A stretch of 64,000 nt of DNA from Thamnidium elegans (Eukaryota; Mucoromycota; Mucoromycetes; Mucorales; Mucoraceae), in NCBI GenBank assembly GCA_025201345.1, contig JAIXMG010000040.1, positions 62,001 to 126,000 of the forward strand. The letters are read 5' to 3'. A program made the position numbers and the translations under genes. Positions 1 to 11,725 of this stretch are shown piece by piece; position 1 is the first letter of the stretch; each line of letters begins with the position of its first letter. The notes under the pieces are model-generated. The model was not told where the DNA came from and did not search any database. It saw nothing but the letters and a program-made list of their open reading frames with translations.

Positions 1-94
1 CTTCAGTTTTGTTGGAAGGACCAAAAAATGACCAAGATTTTAATTTTTTTTGTGCTTGAGCAATCAAGTCTCTGGCTTGTTGTTCGGAAGACAT
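1..94 (-). CDS. SEC17: Alpha-SNAP (SEC17), 5' end only, runs off the left edge
   Basis: On the minus strand an ATG at 94 opens a frame beginning MSSEQQARDLIAQAQKKL and continuing to a Trp-Ser-Phe-Phe-Gly segment, still open at base 1. This start matches alpha-SNAP/Sec17, whose N-terminus has a similar DLIAQAEKKLK...FFG pattern. In that family the protein binds SNARE complexes and recruits the NSF/Sec18 ATPase for disassembly after membrane fusion. Only about 31 residues are visible and the TPR-like helical repeats lie outside the window, so the call rests on the N-terminal signature alone. Its promoter would be the AT-rich stretch to the right. Confidence 0.72.
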   Translation of the reverse strand, partial: MSSEQQARDLIAQAQKKLKSWSFFGPSNKTE

Positions 95-662
95 TTTATT
101 ATATAAAGAAAAGAAGAGAGTACAAAGCTGGAGTATCGTTTTATTTTTTTTATTTTTTTTTATCATCGTCACAACAAATAAAAAGCACGTGTACTGGATT
201 TTCCTACCTTATTTTCAGTGATTCCTGTCATGCCCTCAGCAAATACTTCATATATTTGGGAAATGAAGTCAAATTAGCACCGTCTTCTTTTAATTGACCA
301 AGCTAGAACAATTCTCAAATATAAAAGAAGTATATCTTTTTTACCAAAAAAATATATGGATATATGATCTGTATTGTTACAAAGTTTAATACTCGTAATA
401 ATATACTTGATTTTATTGATTATCCTTGTGTGTGTGTGTGTGTTTTTTTTGCTTGGAGAGAAATATATGTTTAAGGGCAAGTGAACAAGTAAAGTTTTAG
501 GGCTGAGACATATAGGAGAGGAAGGAGTGCTTCATATTCTTGTTTTTTTCTCAACAATTTGTAATATTTTGATTGTATTTTTTTTTTTCTTGGGACTTTT
601 CCTGCAAAAATATGGTAATGTCTTTTTGTACAAAATACTTTATTTAAATAGCACTTTTTTTT
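95..662. other. Intergenic: SEC17 upstream region and CAND1 3' flank
   Basis: AT-rich DNA between the SEC17 start and the CAND1 stop. It holds T runs and a TG dinucleotide tract at about 427-442. The small open frames here have no recognisable family features and look like chance frames. No RNA gene was seen. Confidence 0.6.
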
Positions 663-3600
663 TTATGAGAGATCCATATAGTCAGCGGATCTATTTTCTC
701 GACTCTCAGCTTCAACTACAGCCGATTTATATTCTTCAGCAAGCGGGCCAGATCGAACGTCATTTACAAATGCTTCAAATTTAGGTGAAACACTTGGTTC
801 AGAAAGATGATTCAATGCAATAATACATCGAAGTGCAGCACGAATTAATTCTTGGTTCTTTTCTACTTCTTGTTTAACTGCATTACTTCTCATTTTAACA
901 TCAAATGTAGTCTTGAAAGGCGTAACCAAATCATCCAATCCTAATATATATACGTCACTTAGTTATATGCATTTTTAAAATTCGTATGTATATTTACTTT
1001 GAGTGACGGCAGTAGGTGCTACTTTGCCTAATCGAATAAGCATTAAATAAGCCAACATCTTGATATCATGTTGATCGTCCATCCCGATTCTGACACGATC
1101 AAGGAACCCATAAACATCAATCTTATCCAAACACGTACTTAAAAGAGTATACATGCACTCGTAAGCAGCCTATACAGAAAAAAAACCCCTAAATATATAA
1201 TAAATAATAAATAATTTAATCTTACCTTTCTGATTTCAAGTCCATCATCTACCTTATGTTTGAAAGGCCCCATTTCAACTGTATGAATAAGTTCTTCTTT
1301 AACTACCGTTTCATCATACAATAATTGAATAAGTTCTGAAAGGACATCACGGACTAAATAAGGCTTGCGATGAACAGCAGAGTTAATAGTTAATAAAGCT
1401 AAACGACGAACATTCAAATCGCTGTCTTGTAAAAGAGAGCAGAACTTGACCATAATGTTCTTTAATAAAGCATCATATTCTTGCGAAGGATCGACAACAG
1501 CATACTTGATAGCAGTAGCAACAGTTGCTCTAACAAAAGCAGATGAAGCGGTTAAACGGTCTTCCAACTGAGGCAAGAACTTTGTATACTCAGTTAAAGC
1601 AAGTTTACCGAGACATTCAGCAACCACAGTACGTGTACCTTCTTCTTGATCTGATTCACTACTACGAATCAAAAGAGCCCAAATTTCATCAGCAGCGCTA
1701 CTGAGAGAGTTTGTACCTTCTTTGGTATTATCATAACGAGTAATGATCTCTTTAAGAGCGTGCAGTAACAAGTAACGTCTCTTGGGTTGTTCTTTGATTT
1801 GAGTGACGATCAAAGGTAAATACTTGTTAATGTTACCAACACAGATATTACCTAAAGCAAATGCAGCAGCAAATTTGACTTCTTCTGATTGAGAACTAAA
1901 TAAAGTAATGACTTGTTCATCAATATGATCAAATTCACTTAAATCAATTCTACGACCAATTTCTCCAACGGTTAAAAGGCTAAGGTATTTAATTGAATCG
2001 TTGGTTTCGGGGTCTTTGATATAAGATTGGAATTCCAAGATGGTTCCGTATCTGTTTTCTTTACTGGTGTTAACAGCCAAGACAGCAACACTTTGTGCAA
2101 CAGTGGAGGCAGCTTGTTTATTAGCTACAGCAGCTACACCACCAGCAGAGACACCAGAGGTTTTAACGGCTAAAAGCGGGTTGACTAAACCATTGATTAA
2201 AGATTGATAATCAGCAGGACTGGCACGAGCGAAAGCAGCAAACAGGTTTAATAAACTGTCTAATGCAGCACCTTGAAGTAAAGGAGATTGAATCAATTGC
2301 ATTAAAGCGGGTGTGATATGTGTTTTGACATCATTGACAGAATCTGGACTTAATAATAAAACGGATTGTACAGTCTTTAAAGCAAGAGGTAACAAATGAA
2401 GATCGGTATCAGCAACTAAAGGTTTCAATTCAATTAACAAAGAAGAAAAGCTCTTGTGAGAGATATGTTCTCCAAATCGATTGACCAAGATGGTTAAACA
2501 TTCCAAACTGGCAATACGTAAAGGACGATTGCTCTTTCTTAACAGTAAAGAAAGTTCATCAACTGCAGTAAGAACACATCTCAAAAGTTCTTTTCCAGAT
2601 GCAACAGGGCTTTGACAGACAGTAGTAAGGGTCTTGACACTGATGAGACGAGTTACTTCGTTTCTTAATCTTTCCAAGAGGACGTCCCAGGCTTGTCTTT
2701 GTTGGCTTTGAAGTACGTCGGCTACTTGGGTTAACAATGTACCGAGACACATGATGGATCTTTCTTTTACCTCTTGGTCGGCATCACTAGTATTTAATAT
2801 ATGTAAAGTGATGTTGTAGATATCATAGATATAGGCGACGTGCTCTTCAGCAATAGTAGAGATTTGATATCCTCCAGTCTTGGAATCGATATAAATAGGA
2901 CGAATGTTCTTGATAAGTTCAATGCAGACAAGGAAGGCCTCTGAAATAATTTTGTAAAATTTATCAGAGGTAGCCATAATAACAACAGGCGCAAGGCGAG
3001 TGATATAAGGTTGAATAGTTACGGCTTCGTGATAATGGAAGAAAAGACGCAAGAAGTAAAGAATTTCAATCTTTAAGTTTGAAGAAGAAGCAACTTGTTG
3101 TTGATCTGTAGAAGAACTAGAAAGAGAAGCTTCAATCACGGGGATAAATAATTCAATTTGATCAGCGAGTCCGCCATGAAGCACAACAATGACTTCACGT
3201 AACAAATGGAACCCGATTTGGCGAGTTTGAGTTGATTTAGAACCAAGTTGTTTAGCTAAAGCACGGCATAATTTTGGTACTTGAGCACGGAGAAGCTGTT
3301 TAGGACCGTTGTTATTGGTGTCTGTTGAAGTCGCTGAAACAGACATGGTAGGTAACATGTCTAATTCTTCACCAAAACTAGATACACTAAATCTACGTAA
3401 TCCTTGCTCTTGATTGTCGGTTCCACTGTAAACGCTGGTTTGTCTAAGCAGCGTAATAAATGTTTGCAAGATATCGGCACGAACTGTTTCTTCACGTTCC
3501 TTGAATCGGTTGATTAAAGCAGGTGCAACGTGTTCATAGAGTTGTTGTAATAAGTCGGATCTGGTTTCGATAATTGCAGATAATACTTTGGATGCTGATC

Positions 3601-3741
3601 TACGGACTTTCCAAGACATGTCATCGTCATCGTCAGAGTAATCAGCAACATCATCGTACTCGTCCTCTTCTTCATCTTCGTCCATAGCTTCATCTTCGTC
3701 CTACGAATATAAAAATAATGTTAATATGCTTATTGCATGTA

Positions 3742-3772
<31 letters not shown>

Positions 3773-5049
3773 TCTTCATTGTCCTCAACAAAATTAGGAT
3801 CGTGCTTAATGAATTCCAATGAAAGGTCAATAATACTTTGAATAGAAGGAGCAATATCAATAGGACATCGAAGTACAAATGATTCAAGTGTTTGAAGACA
3901 AATTTCCCTTAATTCATCATCATCTTCAGTTTCTGAAGCGTAATTGGAAATAATAGGGACCAATTCAGAAAGGTGTTTACCTAAACGAGCAGTACTATAA
4001 CGACTATACAAAAGAAAAATTTAGTTACGTTTTTAAGAAAAAACATATTTTGTGTGTACCTTAAAACACCGGTACACTGAACAAATGTACGAAGCTTTTC
4101 ACTGGACCCAGAATTATCACGTAACCCTTTTAACAAATAACTATACAATTGCGCAAACAAGTTATCATTGGTATGAGCTACCAAGTACCCAATGGCAATC
4201 GTAGTTCTCTTACGAATAGCAGCACGCTTATGAGAAATCAAAGGTAAAAGTGTAGATTGAATTTGTGTTTGTTGTTCAAGATAGATTTGGTTACCGAATC
4301 TAGCTAATAATTCTGATAAAATATCTAACGTGTCCATTTGCATTTCGTAAGATCCATCAGTCTAATACAAAAAAAAAAAAGGGTTTAATTCTCACGAGCT
4401 TACTTTTTTTTTTTTTTTTTTTTTGTACGTGAACTTACACTTTGAATTGTAGTTAATAATCTAGGAATAATACGTGTACAGACTTGATTTCCTTTACTTT
4501 GGTCAACTTCAAGTACAACAGTCTTTAAACCTATTTTATGCAAGTAAGAAACTATAGTGCTGTTACAATCTTTTTATTTGTACTGTACCAACACTAGCAA
4601 TACCACGTAACTCTTCATTCTTTTGTTGAGAAGCGTATTCACTAAGACGATCAATAATTTGAATCAAGTGTTCTTCTTTGATTTGTTTGACTAAAGGTCC
4701 AAGACTACATATTAAAAAAAAGGTTAAAAGATATATCTTGTAACTTTTTTTTTTTTTTTAGTTTACCACTTAACAGCCAAGTTTTGTACTTCACCATTCT
4801 TATCGTCCATAAGTAACAAGACAGCTTTAACTACCTTTCCTTCAATTAAAGCTTCCATATGAAACGATTCCTTTTGAAGTTCGTTCATAAGATCATTGAG
4901 AGCCATATAACGAAAATCTCTATCTTCGTTACTCATCTATGTTGACAACATGAGAAAAAAAAATAATCTTTTGTCAAGTCGTTTTTTTTTTTTTTTTTTT
5001 TTACCTTTTCCAACAAGTTGGCAACCATGTACGCGTTCGTTCCCGACAT
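663..5049 (-). CDS. CAND1: CAND1/TIP120, cullin-associated NEDD8-dissociated protein
   Basis: Nine exons on the minus strand: 5049-5005, 4936-4767, 4704-4589, 4530-4439, 4361-4060, 4003-3772, 3700-1226, 1169-998 and 940-663. They sum to 3882 bases, or 1293 residues, close to the roughly 1230 of animal CAND1. CAND1 is an all-HEAT-repeat protein that wraps unneddylated cullin-RBX1 and exchanges substrate receptors of SCF ubiquitin ligases. Seen here: the N-terminus [20 protein letters not shown]-like helical pairs throughout, a family-typical acidic Asp/Glu insert at about residues 320-345, and a C-terminus ending in [20 protein letters not shown]. One exon of 2475 bases carries most of the protein; the 5' third is split finely. 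It is divergent from INTS11, with 216 bp between the start codons. Confidence 0.92.
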
Positions 5050-5265
5050 GACTTTAATATGTTTTTTTTTGAAAATAAAATAAAAAGTAAGAGAAAAGTG
5101 CGTAATAACAAAATAGCTTTAATGCGTATTCGTTGTTTCGCCCCCTCCCTTGGGCTCAGACGTGACTTGTAATAAGAATTTTCTGCAAATGTAAGAAAAA
5201 AAAAGGGGAAAGATACTACCCCCTTCCTTTTTCTCTCTTTTTTAATATCTTTTTTGTATATAATT
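5050..5265. promoter_or_regulatory. Shared divergent promoter CAND1 / INTS11
   Basis: The 216 bp between the two divergent start codons must contain both core promoters. It has a C-rich patch (cgccccctccc) near 5140-5150 in otherwise AT-rich sequence. No other convincing motif was identified. Confidence 0.5.
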
Positions 5266-7332
5266 ATGCCTATTGAAGTTGTACCTTTAGGAGCTGGTAA
5301 TATAAACTATTGTATGAAAACTTCAAAATACTAATGAAAAAAATAGGTCAAGACGTTGGAAGAAGTTGTATTCTTGTCACGATCGGTGGTAAAAATATCA
5401 TGTTTGATTGTGGTAAGTTTTTGTTCGCTCCTCAATCGCCTTTTTTTTTTTTTTTTTTTTTAACATGGTGTTAATTAATTTATTGTAGGAATGCATATGG
5501 GTTACCAAGATGCTAGAAGATTTCCAGACTTTAGTTATATTTCGAAAACAGGCAATTACACCGATGTTTTAGATGCAGTTATTATTTCTCATTTCCATTT
5601 GGATCATTGCGGAGCACTTCCTTTCTTTACTGAAATGTGTGGATATGACGGGCCGATCTATATGACACATCCAACACGTGCTATCTGTCCTATCTTATTA
5701 GAAGATTATCGAAAGATTACAGTTGAGCGAAAAGGAGAGACCAAATTCTTCACGTCAGATATGATTAAAAATTGCATGAAAAAAGTCATACCTATTAATT
5801 TACACCAGACGATTAAAGTAGATGACGATATAGAGATTAAAGCGTACTATGCTGGACATGTGTTGGGTGCAGCTATGATTTATGTACGTGTTGGACAAGA
5901 ATCGGTAGTGTATACAGGAGATTATAATATGACACCCGATAGACATTTGGGGTCTGCTTGGATCGATAAAGTACGTCCTGACGTTTTGATCACAGAAAGT
6001 ACTTATGCAACAACGATTCGTGACTCAAAACGGTCTCGTGAACGTGATTTTTTAACAAAAGTACATGAATGTGTTGCCAATGGAGGAAACGTTATTATAC
6101 CCGTGTTTGCATTAGGTCGTGCGCAAGAGTTATGTATTTTGATTGAATCTTATTGGGATAGAATGGGTTTAGATGTTCCTATTTATTTTTCGACAGGGCT
6201 TACGGAACGTGCAACAGAGTACTATAAATTGTTTATTAATTGGACAAATCAAAAAATTAAATCTACGTTTGCGCAAAGAAACGCGTTTGATTTTAAACAT
6301 ATTAAGGCGTGGGATAAAAATAATTTGGATTTGCCAGGTCCAATGGTATTGTTTGCTACACCGGGTATGTTAAACGCTGGTACATCGTTACAGGTCTTTC
6401 AGAAATGGGCACCGGACCCAAAGAATATGGTGATCATGCCCGGTTATTGTGTCGCTGGTACGGTGGGTGCTAAAGTCTTGTTGGGTCAAAAAGTCATTGA
6501 GGTCGATAAGTATACGAAATTTGAAGTCAATTTGCAAGTAAGGAATTTATCGTTTAGTGCACACGCTGATGCTAAAGGTATTATGCAATTGATTCGAATG
6601 TGTGAACCTAAAAATGTGGTGCTTGTGCATGGTGAACGTGGTAAAATGGATTTCTTGAGAAGTAATATTATGAAGGATTTTGGTATCCCTTGTCATATGC
6701 CAGCAAACGGCTGCAGTATAAAGATGGAAACCAGTAAAGCATTAGAAGCAAAAATTAGTACTGATTTATTGAAATCTCTTCTTTCTTCTGCAAATAAGAA
6801 GGTAGATAATATACCAATCAATGATGATGTTTCAGCCAATCTTCGACCTAGTACTTCTGTTCCTATTAATGCTACATTGTTAATGCATTTTAATACAAAT
6901 AAGCAGACGGATTCTCCTACTATTGAAATTGTAAAATCTGTTGACTTTTCGTCGGCTACAGATGATAATACACAAACTAAAAAGAGGGAACTGTTCTTTC
7001 AAGTGGAGAAACCGTTTCAGGTCGCTTCGTTGTTATCGGATATTGCTCATACTGAATCTACTGCTGATGATGTGGGAAGGAGAGTGTTGGATTTGTTACA
7101 GGTTGCGTTGGCCAGAACGATTGGAAAAACTTGCTCTATTGAGCGTAAACCACAAACAATTCTTATTCGAAGTGTGTCCCTGTGGTTGGAGCAGACAAAG
7201 TCTCAAATACTGTGTATTAAGTGGAGCTTTGAGGATGAAGATTTAGCTAGTTTTATTTTAGGAACCGTAAATACTGTCTTATATGATCAACAAGATATTT
7301 CTATTCATACTAAACAGAGCGTTGCAGTATAA
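5266..7332 (+). CDS. INTS11: INTS11-type metallo-beta-lactamase/beta-CASP RNA endonuclease (Integrator catalytic subunit)
   Basis: Three exons (5266-5296, 5347-5412, 5489-7332) give 646 residues. The start reads [20 protein letters not shown], the INTS11 form of the motif rather than the CPSF73/Ysh1 one. Metallo-beta-lactamase ligands are visible: HFHLDH at about 67-72 and the Asp of TGDYN at about 177. The beta-CASP motifs follow: ITEST at about 200, SAHAD at 389-393 and VHGE at 412-415. In animals INTS11 is the endonuclease of Integrator, which cleaves snRNA 3' ends and paused nascent transcripts in the nucleus. The C-terminal 200 residues are less conserved, as expected for the partner-binding region. 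The paralogue CPSF73 is the main alternative, but the GAGQDVGRS and [17 protein letters not shown] segments favour INTS11. Confidence 0.9.
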
Positions 7333-8452
7333 TATCAAATAAATAAATAAAATATATGAAGTAATCTTTAATCTCATATATAAGCGTAAACTTTATTGAT
7401 TTAAGTATGTGAGAAGAATTAAGAAAAAATGACCAGTAGCCAGAAAAGCCGGACACTCGAGGTAGTATTATGGCTCGAGTCTTCTTGTAATGTTATCAGC
7501 TATTTTTATGTTCATTACTGTCCTCTTTTGATATCGTTAGTTCAAGCGGTTGACATCCTAACATTTCACTTTATAGATTGCTTGCCTATCTTGCTTAATC
7601 ACACTATGATCAGAGACAGCGATGACAAGTCTGCAACCTTCCTCGACGCTAAAGTCGGTCGTTTTCTCACTTTTCTTAAACGATTTTTTTTGTTGTTGAG
7701 AAAACCTTTATTCAACAGACTTATTTAGGTAACTTCGCATTTTAAAAGTAAAAGAAAAACTATAAACGTTCGTTTTTTTTTTTAGTTTGATGACTCTCCT
7801 TTCTTTTATTATTATTATTCACAAATAGTCAGGTATATATTTTACTTTAAGATGAAGCAATAGATTCAGTAATAAAAAATATATATATACCTTGTTCACT
7901 ACTTTTCCAGAAATAAGTTTAAGCTTACATTGAAGAATTTTTTAAATATACTTTCAATTACGTATGGAGTGCGCTCAGATGTAATTACTCAAATATCTAT
8001 TTTTGTCATTGCTTGGAGTGATTTATCTTACTCAGAGCGGTACTCATATGTGCGCTCTAAATAATGGCATTTATCAACGTTGACGTACATCTCGAATAAA
8101 CGATAATCACTATCTTTAATTGGATCTTCCAAGTTCAATCTAAAATAATGAGAATACAATTGACTCGTTTATTTATTATGAGAGGGGGGGGGATATATAT
8201 TTAAAGACTATGCGCAGATATTTAATATTTTTTAAAAAGGTTGAACAAAAGAATGATCGTTACTTCTCAAATTTGTTACGGAAAGAAGGTTTCTTAAATC
8301 TTACAAGAGGTTTTGATCTGTTTTTGTTGTTTAACATCTCATTATACTTTGAGGTTTCCTCCTGCGAAAATAAAAATAGTATTTGGGAAGGAATATGTAC
8401 TTACAAAGCGCGAGTAGTATCGTCTCACGGGTTGGTTAAATAAATCAATCCT
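7333..8452. other. Gene-poor intergenic DNA
   Basis: AT-rich stretch after INTS11. A 99-residue open frame at 7429-7728 shows no domain, has no plausible splice partners and is probably chance. A G run lies near 8185. Nothing else was recognised. Confidence 0.5.
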
Positions 8453-8608
8453 AGAAAGGGCGTAGTAGGAGGTTCCCACTGTTTTACGCCCTCTCCGCCA
8501 AAGTAAGTCAACCCCCTTCTTCTTTTTACTCCAGGATCAGAGTCGGAAGAACTTGAACTAGAGGAGCCAGAACTTACAAATTATAAGTTTTAGTGTAAAA
8601 AAAATAAA
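8437..8608 (-). repeat. Left arm of an inverted repeat; minus-strand coding-like copy of a small Ser-rich protein repeat
   Basis: Read on the minus strand this segment is open from a Ser-rich run through DSDPGVKRRRGLTYFGGEG and KQWEPPTTPFLGLI to a stop at about 8437. It is the reverse complement, at roughly 85% identity by eye, of 10459-10598. A third related copy lies at 18448-18660 on the plus strand. An intron-like AT stretch precedes the Ser-rich part in all three. No known family was recognised. Confidence 0.6.
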
Positions 8609-10458
8609 AATGCATATTACTTTTCACGTACCTTTATTATGAATGACAGTTGCTCTAAGGAGAACTTTATTGATTTGAAGGAACATAAAAAAAGAAAAAA
8701 AAGAGTAGACCAAATAAAGAAAAAAAAAAGGGATGTTAAAATGGAATAACTAAGTTGAAAATGATTAAATGGATCTATCATTCTACTAAAATTTGTAAGG
8801 GGAAAGGTGCGCTGCAAGTGCACCAGGTTTTTTTTTTTCTCTGTATGCTTAATTATTCTCCCACTGTGGCAATCATGTTCTTATTGCGGCAGTTGTATGA
8901 TTTGATGACGCTTCAATAAAAAAAACCTGTTTTTAAAAAACACGCTCTTTTTTTTTTTCTTTTTTAACTGATTAGTAATTATGACATAAAGAAGATAATA
9001 CTTGATATTATATTATAGTGGTATATTTGGTTGCGGTATACTACATACCTTTCAAACTACGGTTTGGTTGGTATATTATTTTGATTGGTAACTGTGGCGT
9101 AAACAATATAATACTTGATATTATATTAAAGAGCATGATGAAAGCTTTATTAGACTCTGTAAAGTGTCTCTCTGAAATCTTTTTTGTTCTACCTCGGTAG
9201 TTCATAATTGATTTTGAGGAATCTACTACACTCAATTTGCGATAGTTTATTATATGCGATCTGACTCTCTCCAATAAAAAAAACATTTTTCTTTTTCTTT
9301 TCTTTTTTTTTTAAAAAAAATAAATAAAAATAAACTCATGATGTATTGGCACTATGAACAGTATTTTGGGCTTTTTTTTTTGTATAATTATGCGGATAAC
9401 ATTAACTTGTAGATATTTATTTAAATTACACGAGCAGATGGTATGTTAGTGTTTTTTCAGATACAGGAATAAGTTTACTAATGAATCATGTGTTTTGTAT
9501 TTTATTTTTTTTGGTTATTTAAACGGTTTTTTTTTTTTTTACCTTTCTTTTTCATTACTATTATATTATATTTTATTAATCTTTTACCAATGATCTTAGT
9601 TATATTCTTATATTTTATTTCAAAATAGCAACTGTTAATAAAATAGTTTTGTGAATTTTATACAGCTTTAAACAAGTTGTCCTAAATGGAGATGTAGTAA
9701 ACTAGACATAAAAGGTAATAATCAACAACGATAAGTCCTTGTTTAATTTCAGCCGACTCGGTCATATAAACAACGGAGACGGTTTCTATCTAGTAACTAG
9801 TGCTATATAATCATATGTTTCCATGGATATTGTATTTTTTTCTTTTTTGTGCAAAGTAAACAAATCATGCAAAAAAAGGGAAAGTAGTACAAATTAGGCA
9901 TACTTTTCCTTTTTTTTTCTTTTTTTTCTTTTTTTTTTTGCTCTCGTCAGCTTTATCTACCTACTTTTATTTCTTGGTACGTCTTTCAGCAGTATCGGTA
10001 CAACTTATATTTGGATATACGAAGAGGTGATGCTACTAGAGTAAGTATGAAAAAAAAAAAGAGAGCAAGTGAAAGTGTTGGCAGTTAATTAGAAAATAAA
10101 AACATTTATGCAGATTTGTTTACTTCATATCGGATACTTCTCGTTATCAATGTTCAATCATTTGTGTACAAACAAAAACAACTTCGAGGAAAGCATATTT
10201 TTTATTAGATACTTTTTTCTTTCTTTCACACAAGTAAACAAATCTTTCGTTTACATGAACATTTATGAAAGTAATTAATTAATTAATCATATGAAAAAAA
10301 AAATTTGAGAAAAAAAAGAACATACTGGAACACGTACTTTTCTATATAAAGGAACAACGTACTTTATTCTTGTTTTTCATATAAATATTTCAAACGTTAA
10401 AAACGTTAATTTAACATTTAATGAACCAAAAAGAGCTGGTATACCTTTACAAAGAAAA
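8609..10458. other. Non-coding interior between inverted repeat arms
   Basis: About 1.85 kb of AT-rich DNA with no credible open frame. The 21-base unit ataatacttgatattatatta occurs twice, near 8995 and 9107, about 112 bases apart. The motif aagtaaacaaat recurs near 9855 and 10232. Together with the flanking arms it may be the interior of a non-autonomous mobile element. Confidence 0.4.
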
Positions 10459-10600
10459 CTTTTTTTTTACACTAAAACTTATAATTTGTAGACTCCTCTA
10501 GCTCAGATTCTTCCAACTCTGATCCTGGAGTAAAAAGAAGAAGGAGGTTAATTTACTTTGGCGGAGAGGGCATAAAACAATGAGAACCTCCTACCGCGGT
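10378..10600 (+). repeat. Right arm of the inverted repeat; degenerate coding copy
   Basis: The plus strand reads NISNVKNVNLTFNEPKRAG, then a GT...AG gap of 53 bases (gtatac...ttgtag, about 10438-10490), then a Ser-rich part with SDPGVKRRRRLIYFGGEG, and ends at an in-frame stop at about 10578. The conserved bases beyond that stop (gaacctcctac) show it is a decayed version of the left-arm copy. The same gap position occurs in the 18.4 kb copy, which supports a real intron in the ancestral gene. Confidence 0.55.
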
Positions 10601-11725
10601 AAAAAATTTACTTTATTACTTTAGAAAACCAATCTTATATGTGTATTTCTACATAGTTAACTATAGAAAAAGTTGATATTACCTCTGTCTTAAAAAGGTA
10701 CAAGCAAAAGAATATCAAAATCGCTGAAAAACTTAACCATCTCAGTGATATGCAAATTCTGTACGTGTGTAAAATACAAATGATTCTAGTCTTTTTTTCT
10801 AACTAACCTTTTTCTAAATACAGTTCCTTGTCCTTTCTTTTCCCATTAGTAGAAAGTCCCTTTTTTTTTTATCAAATGTTGTAATAAAAATCATAAACTT
10901 TATTGATTAAATATAAATAATAAATGAGAGAACTTCTTCTGACCACTTCTATGCATTTTTTTTTCAAGTATGGCACCAGTATACATTTTATTAACGGTAT
11001 ATATCATTACAAATAAAAAATTGTAAATGCTCTTCTCTTTTTCATTGCTTTTGGCTTACAAAATACTACTACAAGTCCAAGAAACGATACGTCTTGGAAA
11101 AGCGGGATATGTATTTATGTCTCGTCCCCAAAGATAGGGACGAAACATGATCTTGCCTACGGCTTTAGGGCCAGAATTGTTCAGTGTCAGCTGTTGCTTT
11201 AGAACAATGACCAGCTTTTCTTTTTTTCTTTTTTTACTAATGCTGGACACACGCCCCTTCTGTTGTCAAATTCATTAATTATATTTCGCATAACCATCTT
11301 TGCTAGGCTGATTATACTGATTCCAATTTCTCTCTTAAACCCAAAAAGAAAAGTCCTTTGATGTTGCTTTGTATTTCGCTCTAATAATACGATTGAAGAT
11401 GGGATATTTTTCTATTTTTATTTTTATTTTTTCATGATACCCGGTAAGGATTACATTTTATTTGTTATCATTTTACGTGAAAAATACAAATCGTTTTGTT
11501 TTTTTGTAACAAGACATCTGCGAACAAAACAGCTTGCAACACGCGTCTAACTTTATAAAGCAATTCCGCAAATCCCCACTTCCATCTTTCTCACTCTTTT
11601 CATGACTACCCAATCAGCTGCACTTGCTGTCATTACTGTGACTTGCTTTAAAATAAGTTTATCCCCCCTTCCCATCTCATTATTTTTTATTTTTTTCTTC
11701 TTTCTTTACACATTACCCTTTCATC
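10601..11725. other. Intergenic DNA upstream of NFS1
   Basis: AT-rich. It holds one notable hairpin at 11117-11148 (12-base arms with one mismatch and an 8-base loop), inside a short minus-strand open frame (11056-11250) with no recognised domain. The last 150 bases are pyrimidine-rich and are probably the NFS1 core promoter and leader. Confidence 0.5.

Noticed and set aside
5266..7332. Calling the nuclease CPSF73/Ysh1
   Set aside because: The GAGQDVGRS and [17 protein letters not shown] segments and the C-terminal layout fit INTS11 better.
7429..7728. A 99-codon open frame after INTS11
   Set aside because: No domain, no signal, no splice partners; it looks like a chance frame in a gene-poor stretch.
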